A DNA stretch of 64,000 nt from Frigoribacterium sp. Leaf415 (lineage in GTDB: Bacteria > Actinomycetota > Actinomycetes > Actinomycetales > Microbacteriaceae), in NCBI RefSeq assembly GCF_001424645.1, contig NZ_LMQR01000001.1:1171301-1235300 (forward strand), read 5' to 3'. Below the pieces are notes generated by a model. It was not told the DNA's origin, ran no database searches, and saw nothing but the letters and a program-made list of their open reading frames with translations. The position numbers and the translations under genes are program-made. Shown in pieces: positions 1 through 9,821 of the stretch. Position 1 is the stretch's first letter, and each line of letters begins with the position of its first letter.

Positions 1-564
1 CTTGGCCTGCTCGAGACCCGTGAGGTACGCGTTGATGACGGCGCGGTAGCGCTCGAGGCTGAAGATCAACGTCACGTTGACGCTGATGCCCTGGGCGATG
101 ACGGCGGTGATGGCCTCGAGACCCTCGACGGTCGCCGGGATCTTGATGAGGGCGTTGGGGCGACCGACCTTGGCGGCCAGCTTGACCGCCTGGTCGATGG
201 TGCCCTGGGCGTCGTGTGCCAGGCCCGGCTCGACCTCGATCGAGACGCGGCCGTCGAAGCCGTCGGTCGTGTCGTAGACCTCGCGGAAGATGTCGCAGGC
301 ACGGGTGACGTCGTCGGTCGTGATCTCGAAGACGGCGTCGGTGACGCTGACACCGGTCTTGGCGAGCAGGGCGACCTGGTCGTCGTAGGCCTCGCCCTTG
401 GCCAGAGCCGAGGCGAAGATCGTGGGGTTGGTGGTGACGCCGACGACGTTGCGCTCGGCGATCAGCTTCTGCAGGCCGCCCGCGTTGATGCGCTCGCGCG
501 ACAGGTCGTCGAGCCAGATGCTCACGCCGGCGGCGGAGAGCTGTGCGGTGTTCGAATCAGTCAT
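1..564 (-). CDS. tal: Transaldolase, N-terminal part (runs off window)
   Basis: Transfers a dihydroxyacetone unit between sugar phosphates in the cytosolic non-oxidative pentose-phosphate pathway. The first 188 residues are present; the C-terminus lies beyond base 1. The family motif [10 protein letters not shown] is at residues 41-50, and the Schiff-base lysine is K141 in ALIKIPAT. The ATG at 562-564 lies 25 bp after the tkt stop, so tkt and tal are almost certainly cotranscribed, as is usual in actinobacteria. The partial state is caused only by the window edge. The identity is secure. Confidence 0.96.
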   Translation of the reverse strand, partial: MTDSNTAQLSAAGVSIWLDDLSRERINAGGLQKLIAERNVVGVTTNPTIFASALAKGEAYDDQVALLAKTGVSVTDAVFEITTDDVTRACDIFREVYDTTDGFDGRVSIEVEPGLAHDAQGTIDQAVKLAAKVGRPNALIKIPATVEGLEAITAVIAQGISVNVTLIFSLERYRAVINAYLTGLEQAK

Positions 565-589
565 GTTCTTCTTCTTCCTTTGTCGACGC

Positions 590-2683
590 TCAGAGAGCGG
601 CGATCGAGTCCTTGGCGGCGGCGACGGCGGCTTCGGTCGTCATGCCGAACTGCTTGAACAGCGTCTTGTAGTCGGCCGAGGCACCGAAGTGCTCGATCGA
701 CACGCTGCGACCGGCGTCGCCGACGATGCCGCGCCACGGCATGGCCACGCCGGCCTCGATCGAGACGCGGGCCTTGACGGCGGCCGGGAGGACGGCCTCT
801 TTGTACTCGTCGCTCTGCTCGTCGAACCATTCGATGCTCGGAGCCGAGACGACGCGGGCGTTGATGCCCTCGCCGCGCAGGACCTCACGGGCCTCGACGG
901 CGATCTGCACCTCGGAGCCGGTGGCGACGAAGATCACGTCGGGCGTTCCGCCCGGCGCCTCGGCCAGGACGTAGGCGCCCTTCGCGACGTTCTTCGCCGA
1001 CGCGAAGGTGTCGCCCTCGGCGTCACCGGTACCGCGCTCGAAGACGGGCAGGTTCTGACGGCTGAGCGCGATGCCGGCGGGGCCGTGGTGGCGCTCGAGG
1101 ATGGTCGCCCAGGCCCAGGCCGTCTCGTTCGCGTCGGCAGGACGCACGACGTCGAGGTCGGGGATCGCCCGCAGGGAGGCGAGCTGCTCGATCGGCTGGT
1201 GGGTCGGGCCGTCCTCGCCGAGGGCCACGGAGTCGTGGGTCCAGACGTAGATCGCAGGCGACTTCATCAGTGCCGCGAGACGGACCGCGGGGCGCATGTA
1301 GTCGCTGAAGATCAGGAAGGTGCCACCGAACGGGCGCGTGTTGCCGTGCAGCGTGATGCCGTTGAGGATGGCGCCCATCGCGTGCTCGCGGATGCCGAAG
1401 TGCAGCACGCGACCGTAGGGGTCGCCGCTCCACTCGTCGGTCGACCACTCGGTCGGCACGAACGACTTCGAGCCCGTGATCGTCGTGAGGTTCGACTCGG
1501 CCAGGTCGGCCGAGCCGCCCCAGAGCTCGGGCACGACACCGGCGAGGGCGTTGATGACCTTGCCCGACGCGGCGCGGGTGGAGACGTCCTTGCCGGCCTC
1601 GAAGACGGGGAGTGCTTCTTCGATGCCCTCGGGCAGCTCGTTCGCGAGGATGCGGTCGAGCATGACCTTCTTGTCGGGGTTGGCCGACGCCCAGGCGGCG
1701 AGCTTCTCGTCCCACTCGGCGTGCTGGGCCTGGCCGCGCTCGACGGCCTTGCGGGTGTGCTCGAGGACGGCGGGGTCGACGTCGAACGACTTCTCGGGGT
1801 CGAAGCCGAGGACCGACTTCAGACCGGCGACCTCGTCGGCTCCGAGGGCCGAACCGTGGATCTTGCCGGAGTTCTGCTTCTTGGGCGAGGGCCAGCCGAT
1901 GATCGTCTTGAGGATGATCAGCGAGGGCTTGTCGGTGACGGCCTTGGCCTTCTCGATGGCGTCGTGCAGTTCGGCGACGTCCTCGACGTACTCGCCGGTC
2001 TTCTTCCAGTCGACGACCTGGACGTCCCAGTCGTAGGACTCGAAGCGCTTGTGGACGTCCTCGGTGAAGGCGATGTTGGTGTCGTCCTCGATCGAGATCT
2101 GGTTCGAGTCGTAGATGGCGACGAGGTTGCCGAGCTTCTGGTGGCCGGCCAGCGACGCGGCCTCGCTCGTGACGCCCTCTTGCATGTCGCCGTCACCGGC
2201 GATGACGTAGACGAAGTGGTCGAACGGGCTCGTGCCGGGCGCGGCGTCGGGGTCGAAGAGGCCACGCTCGAAGCGGGCGGCGTAGGCGAAGCCCACCGAG
2301 CTGGCGAAGCCCTGGCCCAGCGGGCCGGTCGTGATCTCGATGCCGTCGGTGTGGCCGTACTCGGGGTGGCCGGGGGTCTTGGAGCCCCAGGTGCGCAGGG
2401 CCTCGAGGTCGTCGAGCTCGAGACCGTAGCCACCCAGGTAGAACTGGATGTACTGCGTCAGCGAGCTGTGGCCGACGGACAGGATGAACCGGTCGCGACC
2501 GATCCAGGTGCTGTCGCTCGGGTCACGACGCATGACCTTCTGGAAGAGCAGGTAGGCGGCGGGCGCCAGGCTCATCGCGGTGCCCGGGTGGCCGTTGCCG
2601 ACCTTCTCGACCGCGTCGGCCGCGAGGACGCGGACCGTGTCTACTGCTTTGTTGTCAATGGATTCCCATTGCAGATCTGCCAC
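590..2683 (-). CDS. tkt: Transketolase
   Basis: Thiamine-diphosphate enzyme that moves two-carbon ketol units between pentose-phosphate intermediates. The 697 residues match the family length. The substrate-binding GNGHPG is at residues 28-33, the ThDP/Mg motif GDGDMQEG near 159, and the catalytic glutamate lies in FGIREHAMG near 430. The frame is open further upstream, but GTG at 2681-2683 begins the canonical N-terminus [14 protein letters not shown] and follows AGAAGGG at a suitable distance. It leads the tkt-tal operon and is divergent from ctaB. Confidence 0.96.
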   Translation of the reverse strand: MADLQWESIDNKAVDTVRVLAADAVEKVGNGHPGTAMSLAPAAYLLFQKVMRRDPSDSTWIGRDRFILSVGHSSLTQYIQFYLGGYGLELDDLEALRTWGSKTPGHPEYGHTDGIEITTGPLGQGFASSVGFAYAARFERGLFDPDAAPGTSPFDHFVYVIAGDGDMQEGVTSEAASLAGHQKLGNLVAIYDSNQISIEDDTNIAFTEDVHKRFESYDWDVQVVDWKKTGEYVEDVAELHDAIEKAKAVTDKPSLIILKTIIGWPSPKKQNSGKIHGSALGADEVAGLKSVLGFDPEKSFDVDPAVLEHTRKAVERGQAQHAEWDEKLAAWASANPDKKVMLDRILANELPEGIEEALPVFEAGKDVSTRAASGKVINALAGVVPELWGGSADLAESNLTTITGSKSFVPTEWSTDEWSGDPYGRVLHFGIREHAMGAILNGITLHGNTRPFGGTFLIFSDYMRPAVRLAALMKSPAIYVWTHDSVALGEDGPTHQPIEQLASLRAIPDLDVVRPADANETAWAWATILERHHGPAGIALSRQNLPVFERGTGDAEGDTFASAKNVAKGAYVLAEAPGGTPDVIFVATGSEVQIAVEAREVLRGEGINARVVSAPSIEWFDEQSDEYKEAVLPAAVKARVSIEAGVAMPWRGIVGDAGRSVSIEHFGASADYKTLFKQFGMTTEAAVAAAKDSIAAL

Positions 2684-2853
2684 TGGAAGTTGACCCTTCT
2701 TGATGCGAACTGCGCGGGGTCGATTCGCTCCCGCGCTGACGTGCGCCTGCCGAGACGTCGTCGGCTGGGTCGCACACACGCTGGGGGCGGGGATCGGGAC
2801 GGTTCGTCCGGTGACTCGGGACCGAGAGGGCGTGCGACTGGCAAGCACCTGCA

Positions 2854-2859
2854 AGTATA
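2854..2859 (-). promoter_or_regulatory. Candidate -10 box of tkt-tal
   Basis: On the minus strand this reads TATACT, the best -10 match in the 283-bp tkt/ctaB intergenic region. It would give a leader of about 160 nt before the tkt start. I see no convincing -35 box. Confidence 0.4.
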
Positions 2860-2926
2860 GGGACGAACCCCCTCCGCCCGTCCGCATCCGGCCGAGGGTT
2901 CGCCGTCAGCGTCGACGTTCATCGCC

Positions 2927-2932
2927 TAGACT
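2927..2932 (+). promoter_or_regulatory. Candidate -10 box of ctaB
   Basis: TAGACT lies about 35 bp before the ctaB ATG, leaving a short leader that contains the AGAGGA ribosome-binding site. This is consistent with actinobacterial TANNNT promoters; the -35 is not obvious. Confidence 0.4.
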
Positions 2933-2966
2933 CCTTGGGCAAACCGTTCGTCTCGTTAGAGGACTC

Positions 2967-3890
2967 ATGACCGCAGCCGTTGACATCCGCCCCGACACGT
3001 CACCCCGGGGCTTCCGTCGCAAGGCTCGGGCGTACGTCGCCCTCACGAAGCCCCGCGTGATGGAGCTCCTGCTCGTCACCACGGCGCCGACGATGTTCCT
3101 GGCCCAGGGCGGCATCCCCAACCTGTGGCTCGTGGCGGCGACGCTGATCGGCGGCGCCCTGAGCGCCGGCTCGGCCTCGGCCTTCAACTGCTACATCGAT
3201 CGCGACATCGACCGCATCATGAAGCGCACGCAGGGTCGGCCGCTCGTCACGGGAGACGTCAGCGACCGCGAGGCGCTCGTCTTCTCGTACGTGGTCGGCG
3301 TCGCGTCGATCGTCTGGCTCGCCCTCACGGTGAACCTGCTCTCGGCGGCACTCTCGCTCGGCGCCATCCTGTTCTACGTCGTCGTCTACACGCTCTGGCT
3401 CAAACGCCGCACCCCGCAGAACATCGTGTGGGGCGGCATCGCCGGGTGCATGCCCGTGCTCATCGGCTGGGCCGCCGTCACGAACGACCTCTCGTGGTCG
3501 GCCGTCATCCTCTTCATGGTGATCTTCCTCTGGACGCCGCCGCACTACTGGCCGTTGTCGATGAAGTACCGCGACGACTACGCCGCGGCCGACGTCCCGA
3601 TGCTCGCCGTGGTGCGCGGCCGGTCCATCGTCGGCCTGCAGGTCATCCTCTACGCCTGGGCCACCGTGGTCTGTTCCCTGATCCTCGTGCCCGTCGCCGG
3701 CATGGGCACGCTCTACACGGTCGTGGCCCTGGCCAGCGGCGCCTGGTTCGTGTGGGAGTCACACCGGCTCTACAGCCGTGCCATCCAGCAGGTCGCCGAG
3801 GTCCGGCCGATGCGTGTCTTCCACAGCTCGATCACGTACCTCACGTTGCTGTTCGTCGCCGTAGGCGTCGACCCCCTCCTCCCGTTCTAG
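2967..3890 (+). CDS. ctaB: Protoheme IX farnesyltransferase (heme O synthase)
   Basis: UbiA-family membrane prenyltransferase that adds a farnesyl group to heme B, giving heme O for cytochrome oxidase assembly. The 307-residue protein has the polyprenyl-diphosphate motif [10 protein letters not shown] near residues 73-82, followed by RTQGRPL, the second conserved stretch [10 protein letters not shown] near 150, and repeated membrane segments. An in-frame extension exists upstream, but the ATG at 2967 follows AGAGGA and starts a normal N-terminus. Divergent from tkt; ctaA, the next enzyme in the pathway, is nearby on the other strand. Confidence 0.95.
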   Translation: MTAAVDIRPDTSPRGFRRKARAYVALTKPRVMELLLVTTAPTMFLAQGGIPNLWLVAATLIGGALSAGSASAFNCYIDRDIDRIMKRTQGRPLVTGDVSDREALVFSYVVGVASIVWLALTVNLLSAALSLGAILFYVVVYTLWLKRRTPQNIVWGGIAGCMPVLIGWAAVTNDLSWSAVILFMVIFLWTPPHYWPLSMKYRDDYAAADVPMLAVVRGRSIVGLQVILYAWATVVCSLILVPVAGMGTLYTVVALASGAWFVWESHRLYSRAIQQVAEVRPMRVFHSSITYLTLLFVAVGVDPLLPF

Positions 3891-3894
3891 CCCG

Positions 3895-4329
3895 GTGAGC
3901 ACGTTCGACTGGACGGTCCGTCCGGCGAGCCCGGACGACGTCGGACCACTGACCGATCTGAAGCTCGTCGTCCTGAGGCCCGAGTTCGAGCGTCTCGGCA
4001 TCTGGAACCCGCCCCGCCACCGTGCTCGCTTCGTGCGCGAGTTCGTCGCCGACGAGACGCGCGTCGTCGAGGGCGACCAGCGCCTCCTCGGCTGCATCGC
4101 CCTGCACCCGGACGGCGACACGACCTGGCTCCGTCACTTCTACCTGGCCGAGGAGGCGCGAGGTCGCGGCATCGGGACCGCCCTGCTCACCGAGGCGATC
4201 GGCTCGGTCACCACGGGGTCGATCACCCTCGACGTGCTCACCGGCAGTCGTGCCGTGTCGCTCTACGAGCGCACGGGATTCGTCGTCGTCGACCAGGACG
4301 ACGTCGACACCGTCATGCGTCGCGAGTAG
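3895..4329 (+). CDS. GNAT-family N-acetyltransferase
   Basis: Small acyl-CoA-dependent acetyltransferase of 144 residues; substrate unknown. The acetyl-CoA binding motif A is visible as EEARGRGIGTALL (about residues 84-96), and the C-terminal LYERTGFVVV is typical. It begins with GTG only 4 bp after the ctaB stop, so the two are probably cotranscribed, although no strong Shine-Dalgarno is seen. A copy of the dispersed GGAGGCGCG motif (4152-4160) encodes the EEAR of the CoA site. The family is secure, the role unassigned. Confidence 0.85.
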   Translation: MSTFDWTVRPASPDDVGPLTDLKLVVLRPEFERLGIWNPPRHRARFVREFVADETRVVEGDQRLLGCIALHPDGDTTWLRHFYLAEEARGRGIGTALLTEAIGSVTTGSITLDVLTGSRAVSLYERTGFVVVDQDDVDTVMRRE

Positions 4330-4347
4330 ACCCCACGGTCGCGTCCG

Positions 4348-5316
4348 TCAGGCGCGGACGGCGGCCGCCTCGACGATCGGCTCGACCTCGTCCGGTGCCT
4401 GGTCGTTGCGCAGGGAGAGCATGACGGCGGTCGTCGCGGCGACGAGCAGCGCGGCCAGCACCATGTGACTGCCGACCAGCAGGGGCGGCAGTCCGGTGCG
4501 CGCCTGGGTGATGCCGACCGCGATCTGCACGAGCTCGACACCGAGCAGGGCCAAGGGGAATCGTCGGGGGAGGCCTGCCCTGATCGTCCAGACGACGACG
4601 GCCAGGGTGAGGGCGAGGGTGGCATAGGCCGGCCAGCTGTGGACGTGGTCCATGATCGCCGGGTCGAGACCGTTGCGGGGCGTGGCCGCGTCACCGGCGT
4701 GCGGGCCGGAGCCGGTCGTGAGGACGCCGACGACCACCGTGACGCCGACGACGGCCGCCGCCACGTGGACGAGCCGCGCGTAGCCCCGCGGCGTCGCCGC
4801 GTGGTGCCCCCGGGGCCCGCGGTACACCCGCCAGAGCAACGTGGTGGTCAGCGCGACAAGGACGATCGAGACGACGAAGTGGGCTCCGACGATGTAGGGG
4901 TTCAAGCCCGTGAGGACGGTGATGCCCCCGAGCACGGCCTGGAAGGGGATGCTCAGGCCCTGGACGAGGGTGAGCCAGAAGAAGTCGCGGCGGACCGTGC
5001 GCATCCGCAGCACGAAGAGGAAGGCGAGGATGACCACCAGGGTGAGCACGAAGGTGAGCAGGCGGTTGCCGAACTCGATCACGCCGTGGATGCCCATCTC
5101 GGGCGTGCTGACGAACGAGTCGGCCGTGCACCGGGGCCAGGTGGGGCAGCCGAGGCCCGATCCCGTGAGCCGCACCGCGCCTCCCGTGCCGATCAACAGC
5201 ACCTGACAGACGAACGACGCCCAGGCGATGAAACGGACCCGGCGGTCGACGGTCGTGGGGAGCCACGACCAGGCTCGGGTCAGGACTCCGGTGGCGCCCA
5301 CCTGTGCGTTGCTCAC
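4348..5316 (-). CDS. ctaA: Heme A synthase
   Basis: COX15/CtaA membrane monooxygenase that oxidises heme O to heme A for aa3-type cytochrome oxidase. The 322 residues contain multiple membrane helices and conserved histidines at about H77 (IHGVIEFGNR), H146 (GAHFVV), H224/H226 and H283 (GSHMVLA). The extracellular cysteine pair of CtaA is C57/C63 in GCPTWPRC. It starts at GTG 5314-5316 behind an AAAGGCAG sequence. It is convergent with the GNAT gene and divergent from the suf operon. Confidence 0.95.
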   Translation of the reverse strand: MSNAQVGATGVLTRAWSWLPTTVDRRVRFIAWASFVCQVLLIGTGGAVRLTGSGLGCPTWPRCTADSFVSTPEMGIHGVIEFGNRLLTFVLTLVVILAFLFVLRMRTVRRDFFWLTLVQGLSIPFQAVLGGITVLTGLNPYIVGAHFVVSIVLVALTTTLLWRVYRGPRGHHAATPRGYARLVHVAAAVVGVTVVVGVLTTGSGPHAGDAATPRNGLDPAIMDHVHSWPAYATLALTLAVVVWTIRAGLPRRFPLALLGVELVQIAVGITQARTGLPPLLVGSHMVLAALLVAATTAVMLSLRNDQAPDEVEPIVEAAAVRA

Positions 5317-5354
5317 GACTTGCTGCCTTTCGTCACTTTCGGCGGTCGGCCCTG

Positions 5355-5360
5355 TAGAAT
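5355..5360 (+). promoter_or_regulatory. Candidate -10 box of the suf operon
   Basis: TAGAAT in the ctaA-sufB intergenic region. If used, the suf mRNA would carry a leader of roughly 250 nt. No clear -35 box is present, and no sufR gene adjoins, so the regulation is open. Confidence 0.35.
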
Positions 5361-5614
5361 CAACGGGTTCAGGAACACGACCCGGCAGGGTGTCGACGGA
5401 GACATCCGAAGACCGTGAGATCCGCAGAAGCGGTGCACGGCCTTCACCACCAGTCTAAGCAACGTCACCTGACGACTCGATCACGTCGAGCGTCGTCCGG
5501 CGGAGCGGCGACAGCCGGTGTGTTCGACTCGCAGGGCGAGCAACCGGGCCGCTCCACCCCCGGGGAATGCCGTTCGGCCGACCCGTGTTCGGTCCGGCAG
5601 AGAAAGAGGTAGTC

Positions 5615-7033
5615 ATGTCAGACGTGTTGATCGATCGACCCGAGCTCGCGAGCCTGGGGCAGTACGAGTTCGGCTGGTCCGACTCCGACACCGCGGGCGC
5701 CTCGGCGCGCCGAGGGGTGTCACCCGAGGTCGTCACCGACATCTCGAACCTGAAGAGCGAACCCGAGTGGATGCTCAAGAACCGGTTGAAGGGCCTGACG
5801 CTGTTCGAGCGCAAGCCCATGCCGACGTGGGGCGCCGACCTGTCGGGCATCGACTTCGACAACATCAAGTACTTCGTGCGCTCGACCGAGAAGCAGGCGA
5901 CCACCTGGGACGAGCTGCCGGACGACATCAAGAACACCTACGAGAAGCTCGGCATCCCCGAGGCCGAGCGCAACCGCCTCGTGGCGGGCGTCGCCGCCCA
6001 GTACGAGTCCGAGGTGGTCTACCACCAGATCCGCGAGGACCTCGAGCAGCAGGGTGTCATCTTCATGGACACCGACACGGCGCTGCGCGAGCACCCCGAG
6101 CTCTTCCAGGAGTACTTCGGCACCGTCATCCCCGCCGGCGACAACAAGTTCGCCGCGTTGAACACGGCCGTCTGGTCGGGCGGATCGTTCGTGTACGTCC
6201 CCAAGGGCGTCCACGTCGAGATCCCGCTGCAGGCCTACTTCCGCATCAACACCGAGAACATGGGTCAGTTCGAGCGGACGCTGATCATCGCCGACGAGGG
6301 CAGCTACGTCCACTACATCGAGGGCTGCACGGCCCCGATCTACAAGTCCGACTCCCTGCACTCGGCCGTGGTCGAGATCATCGTGAAGAAGAACGCCCGC
6401 GTGCGCTACACGACGATCCAGAACTGGTCCAACAACGTGTACAACCTGGTCACCAAGCGGGCGATCGCCCACGAGGGCGCGACCATGGAGTGGATCGACG
6501 GCAACATCGGCTCGAAGGTGACGATGAAGTACCCGTCGATCTACCTGGTCGGCGAGCACGCCAAGGGCGAGACCCTGTCCGTCGCCTTCGCGGGCCCCGG
6601 TCAGCACCAGGACGCCGGCGCGAAGATGATCCACATGGCGCCCTACACGACGTCCTCGATCGTCTCGAAGTCGATCGCCCGAGGCGGCGGTCGCGCGGGT
6701 TACCGCGGCGAGGTGCGTGTCGACGAAGCGGCCCACCACGCGGCCAACACGGTCCGCTGTGACGCCCTGCTGGTCGACACGATCTCTCGTTCCGACACCT
6801 ACCCCGCCATCGACATCCGGGTCGACGACGTCCAACTGGGCCACGAGGCCACCGTGTCGCGGGTCAGCGAAGAGCAGCTCTTCTACCTCATGTCGCGCGG
6901 CATGGCCGAAGACGAAGCGATGGCCATGATCGTCCGTGGCTTCATCGAGCCCATCGCCCGCGAACTCCCGATGGAGTACGCGCTCGAACTCAACAAGCTC
7001 ATCGAGATGAGCATGGAAGGATCAGTCGGCTAG
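5615..7033 (+). CDS. sufB: Fe-S cluster assembly scaffold SufB
   Basis: Core scaffold subunit of the SufBCD complex, which assembles Fe-S clusters in the cytosol. The 472-residue product has the conserved SufB beta-helix sequence, including [26 protein letters not shown] and the C-terminal [10 protein letters not shown] segment shared with SufD. An in-frame ATG lies further upstream, but the ATG at 5615 with AAAGAGG before it begins the usual MSDVL N-terminus. First gene of a tight operon. The actinobacterial repressor gene sufR, often found just upstream, is not present; ctaA occupies that place. Confidence 0.96.
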   Translation: MSDVLIDRPELASLGQYEFGWSDSDTAGASARRGVSPEVVTDISNLKSEPEWMLKNRLKGLTLFERKPMPTWGADLSGIDFDNIKYFVRSTEKQATTWDELPDDIKNTYEKLGIPEAERNRLVAGVAAQYESEVVYHQIREDLEQQGVIFMDTDTALREHPELFQEYFGTVIPAGDNKFAALNTAVWSGGSFVYVPKGVHVEIPLQAYFRINTENMGQFERTLIIADEGSYVHYIEGCTAPIYKSDSLHSAVVEIIVKKNARVRYTTIQNWSNNVYNLVTKRAIAHEGATMEWIDGNIGSKVTMKYPSIYLVGEHAKGETLSVAFAGPGQHQDAGAKMIHMAPYTTSSIVSKSIARGGGRAGYRGEVRVDEAAHHAANTVRCDALLVDTISRSDTYPAIDIRVDDVQLGHEATVSRVSEEQLFYLMSRGMAEDEAMAMIVRGFIEPIARELPMEYALELNKLIEMSMEGSVG

Positions 7034-8260
7034 ATGTCCGCCGCAGCACCCACCACCACACCAGAGTCCACCACCACGCCGGGCGTCCAGCACGGCGCCG
7101 GTGCCCACAGCGACGGCGGCTGGGGCCTCGTGCCCGTGCAGACGCGTTCCGAGCGGTTCACCTCGGTCGACCCCGCGGCGTTCCCCGACGTGACCGGTCG
7201 CGAGGTGGACTGGAAGCTCAGCCCGGTGTCGCGCCTCCGTCCGTTGATCGACGGTGACCTCGACGGCTCGCCCTACGCGTACCTGGCTCGAGAGACGCCC
7301 GGCGCCACGGTCGAATGGATCGATCGCAGCGACTCTCGGGTCGGCACGGCCGGAACGCCCGAAGACAAGGCCGCGGCGAACGCGTGGTCGAGTGCCGAGA
7401 AGGTGCTGGCCGTGACGCTCGAGGGCGACGAGCCGTCGGCGATCACCATCGGACGCTCGGGACTCGATCGCGAGCCACGGGCCGGTCACACCCTGATCCA
7501 CGCCAAGGCGAACAGCCAGGCCATGGTCGTCCTCCGCAACACCGGGTCGGCGCAGCTGGTCGAGAACGTCGAGATCGTCGTCGACGAGGGCGCGCACCTC
7601 ACCGTCGTCACCCTGCAGGAGTGGGACGACGACGCCGTGCACCTCGCGAGCCACCACGCGCGCATCGGTCGCGACGCCCAGCTCAAGCACTTCGTCGTCA
7701 GCCTCGGCGGCTCGGTCGTCCGGGTCAACCCGTCGGCCCACCTGGCCGAGCAGGGTGCCGACGCCGAGCTCTACGGCGTCTACTTCGCCGACGCCGGCCA
7801 GCACCTCGAGCAGCAGGTCTACGTCAACCACGACGCCCCCAAGACGCGGAGCCGCGTCAACTACAAGGGTGCCCTCCAGGGTGCCGGCGCCCGGACCGTC
7901 TGGATCGGTGACGTTCTCATCGGGCGGACGGCACCGGGAACCGACAGCTACGAGCAGAACCGCAACCTGGTGCTGAGCGAGGGCACGCGTGCCGACTCGA
8001 TCCCGAACCTCGAGATCGAGACCGGCGACATCGAGGGCGCGGGTCACGCCAGCGCGACCGGTCGCTTCGACGACGAGCACCTCTTCTACCTCCAGTCGCG
8101 CGGCATCTCCGAGCACGAGGCACGTCGCCTCGTCGTGCTCGGCTTCCTCGTCGAGGTCATCCAGAAGATCGGTGACGCCGACCTGCAGGCCCGGCTGGTG
8201 GATGCCATCGAGGTCGAACTGGCCGCAGGCGAGGCGACGTCGACCGAGACGGTCGCCTGA
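7034..8260 (+). CDS. sufD: Fe-S cluster assembly protein SufD
   Basis: SufB paralogue and partner in the SufBC2D scaffold. It has 408 residues; the C-terminal region (FYLQSRGISEHEARRLVVLGF, about residues 350-370) is the SufB/SufD signature. ATG follows the sufB stop with no gap, and its own TGA overlaps the next ATG, which implies translational coupling through the operon. Confidence 0.95.
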   Translation: MSAAAPTTTPESTTTPGVQHGAGAHSDGGWGLVPVQTRSERFTSVDPAAFPDVTGREVDWKLSPVSRLRPLIDGDLDGSPYAYLARETPGATVEWIDRSDSRVGTAGTPEDKAAANAWSSAEKVLAVTLEGDEPSAITIGRSGLDREPRAGHTLIHAKANSQAMVVLRNTGSAQLVENVEIVVDEGAHLTVVTLQEWDDDAVHLASHHARIGRDAQLKHFVVSLGGSVVRVNPSAHLAEQGADAELYGVYFADAGQHLEQQVYVNHDAPKTRSRVNYKGALQGAGARTVWIGDVLIGRTAPGTDSYEQNRNLVLSEGTRADSIPNLEIETGDIEGAGHASATGRFDDEHLFYLQSRGISEHEARRLVVLGFLVEVIQKIGDADLQARLVDAIEVELAAGEATSTETVA

Positions 8261-8592
8261 TGGCGACGAAGGTCTGCGGCGTCGACGACGTCAGCCCCTC
8301 CCAAGCGCACCGCGTCGTCGTCGACGGTGTGGCGATCGCCGTCGTGAAAGACAGTGCCGGCACGATCCACGCGATCGGCGACACCTGCACCCACGGCGAC
8401 ATCTCGCTCTCCGAGGGCTTCGTCGAGGACGACACCCTCGAGTGCTGGGCCCACGGCTCGAAGTTCGAGCTCACCACCGGCAAGCCGCTCACGCTGCCCG
8501 CCTACGAACCCGTACCGGTCTTCTCGGTCTCCGTCATCGACGGCGAGGTGTACGTCGACACCACCTCGACCTCCACCGGCGCCGCACAGTAA
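8260..8592 (+). CDS. Rieske [2Fe-2S] ferredoxin-like protein
   Basis: A 110-residue Rieske protein. The cluster ligands are visible as C43-x-H45 (CTH) and C62-x2-H65 (CWAH), followed by the GSKFELTTG loop. It is often annotated as a non-heme iron oxygenase ferredoxin subunit. Location between sufD and sufC is common in actinobacteria and suggests electron transfer or cluster handling for Suf, but its partner is not known. The start ATG overlaps the sufD stop (TGATG). Confidence 0.92.
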   Translation: MATKVCGVDDVSPSQAHRVVVDGVAIAVVKDSAGTIHAIGDTCTHGDISLSEGFVEDDTLECWAHGSKFELTTGKPLTLPAYEPVPVFSVSVIDGEVYVDTTSTSTGAAQ

Positions 8593-8605
8593 AGGAACAG
8601 AACGC

Positions 8606-9391
8606 ATGTCCACTCTCGAGATCCGCGACCTCAAGGTCAGCATCGACACCGACGCCGGCCCCAAGCCCATCCTCAAGGGCGTCGACCTCACCATCAACGA
8701 GGGCGAGATCCACGCCGTCATGGGCCCCAACGGCTCGGGCAAGTCGACTCTCGCCTACACGATCGCCGGCCACCCCCGCTACAACGTCGACGGGGGCTCC
8801 ATCCTGCTCGACGGTCGCGAGGTGCTCGAGATGAGCGTCGACGAGCGCGCCAAGGCGGGGCTCTTCCTCGCCATGCAGTACCCCGTCGAGATCCCCGGCG
8901 TCACGGTCTCGAACTTCCTCCGCACGGCCAAGACCGCCCTCGACGGCGAGGCTCCGGCCATCCGCGGCTGGATCAAGGACCTCCGCGAGTCGATGAACGC
9001 CCTCAAGATGGACTCGGCCTTCGCCGAGCGCAACGTCAACGAAGGCTTCTCGGGTGGCGAGAAGAAGCGACACGAGATCATGCAGCTCGAGCTCCTCAAG
9101 CCGAAGTTCGCCGTCCTCGACGAGACCGACTCCGGTCTCGACGTCGACGCACTGAAGATCGTGTCCGAGGGCGTCAACCGTGCCAAGGCCAACACCGGGC
9201 TCGGCCTGTTGCTCATCACGCACTACACGCGCATCCTGCGCTACATCAAGCCCGACTTCGTCCACGTGTTCGTCGACGGCCACGTCGCCGACGAGGGTGG
9301 GCCCGAGCTGGCCGACCGCCTCGAGAACGAGGGCTACGACCGGTACGTCACGGCCGCCGCCGCCGAGGCCGCTGCGACCCAGGCGGTCTGA
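8606..9391 (+). CDS. sufC: Fe-S cluster assembly ATPase SufC
   Basis: ABC-type ATPase that energises SufBCD. The 261 residues carry Walker A GPNGSGKST (about 40-48), the SufC-type signature FSGGEKKRHEI (about 148) and Walker B with FAVLDETDSGLD (about 172). The frame is open upstream, but ATG 8606 follows AAAGGAAC at good spacing. Confidence 0.96.
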   Translation: MSTLEIRDLKVSIDTDAGPKPILKGVDLTINEGEIHAVMGPNGSGKSTLAYTIAGHPRYNVDGGSILLDGREVLEMSVDERAKAGLFLAMQYPVEIPGVTVSNFLRTAKTALDGEAPAIRGWIKDLRESMNALKMDSAFAERNVNEGFSGGEKKRHEIMQLELLKPKFAVLDETDSGLDVDALKIVSEGVNRAKANTGLGLLLITHYTRILRYIKPDFVHVFVDGHVADEGGPELADRLENEGYDRYVTAAAAEAAATQAV

Positions 9392-9393
9392 CC

Positions 9394-9726
9394 GTGGCCG
9401 TCGCACTCAGCCCCGAGAAGTTCGATCAGACCATCGAGGCGCTGAAAGAGGTCGTCGACCCCGAGCTGGGCGTCAACATCGTCGATCTGGGGCTCATCTA
9501 CGACCTCGCGATGGACGAAGAGCACGAGAACGCGCTCATCATCAGCATGACGCTGACGAGCGCGGGTTGCCCGTTGACGGACGTCATCGAGGGGGACACC
9601 GCCAACGCCCTCGACGGCGTCGTCGACGCCTTCCGCATCAACTGGGTGTGGATGCCGCCGTGGGGTCCCGATCGCATCACGGACGACGGTCGCGACATGA
9701 TGCGCGCCATCGGGTTCTCCATCTGA
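9394..9726 (+). CDS. sufT: SufT/MIP18-family Fe-S maturation factor
   Basis: A DUF59 (MIP18/PaaD-like) protein of 110 residues thought to help transfer Fe-S clusters to client enzymes. The single conserved cysteine is C59 in TSAGCPLTD, and PELGVNIVDLGLIY near residues 23-36 is the family N-terminal signature. GTG starts 2 bp after sufC. It is the last gene before a strong terminator, so the locus has no sufS desulfurase or sufU. Confidence 0.92.
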   Translation: MAVALSPEKFDQTIEALKEVVDPELGVNIVDLGLIYDLAMDEEHENALIISMTLTSAGCPLTDVIEGDTANALDGVVDAFRINWVWMPPWGPDRITDDGRDMMRAIGFSI

Positions 9727-9743
9727 ACCCTCCCGTCGACACG

Positions 9744-9786
9744 ACGACGAAGCCCCGCCCCTCCGAGAGGGGCGGGGCTTCGTCGT
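9744..9786. terminator. Strong terminator hairpin after suf operon, shared with bioY
   Basis: A 20-bp perfect inverted repeat (9744-9763 with 9767-9786) around a CGA loop. It lies between the convergent sufT and bioY ends and can serve both strands. No U-tract follows, as is common in GC-rich actinobacteria. Confidence 0.85.
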
Positions 9787-9821
9787 GCGTCCTCGACGAT
9801 CACGCCGGGGAGCAGGAGGCG

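Noticed and set aside
398..2860. 820-codon open frame opposite transketolase
   Set aside because: It is the antisense shadow of tkt, with Asp/Gly/Arg/Val-rich low-complexity sequence typical of GC-rich antisense frames; the minus-strand gene has all transketolase motifs.
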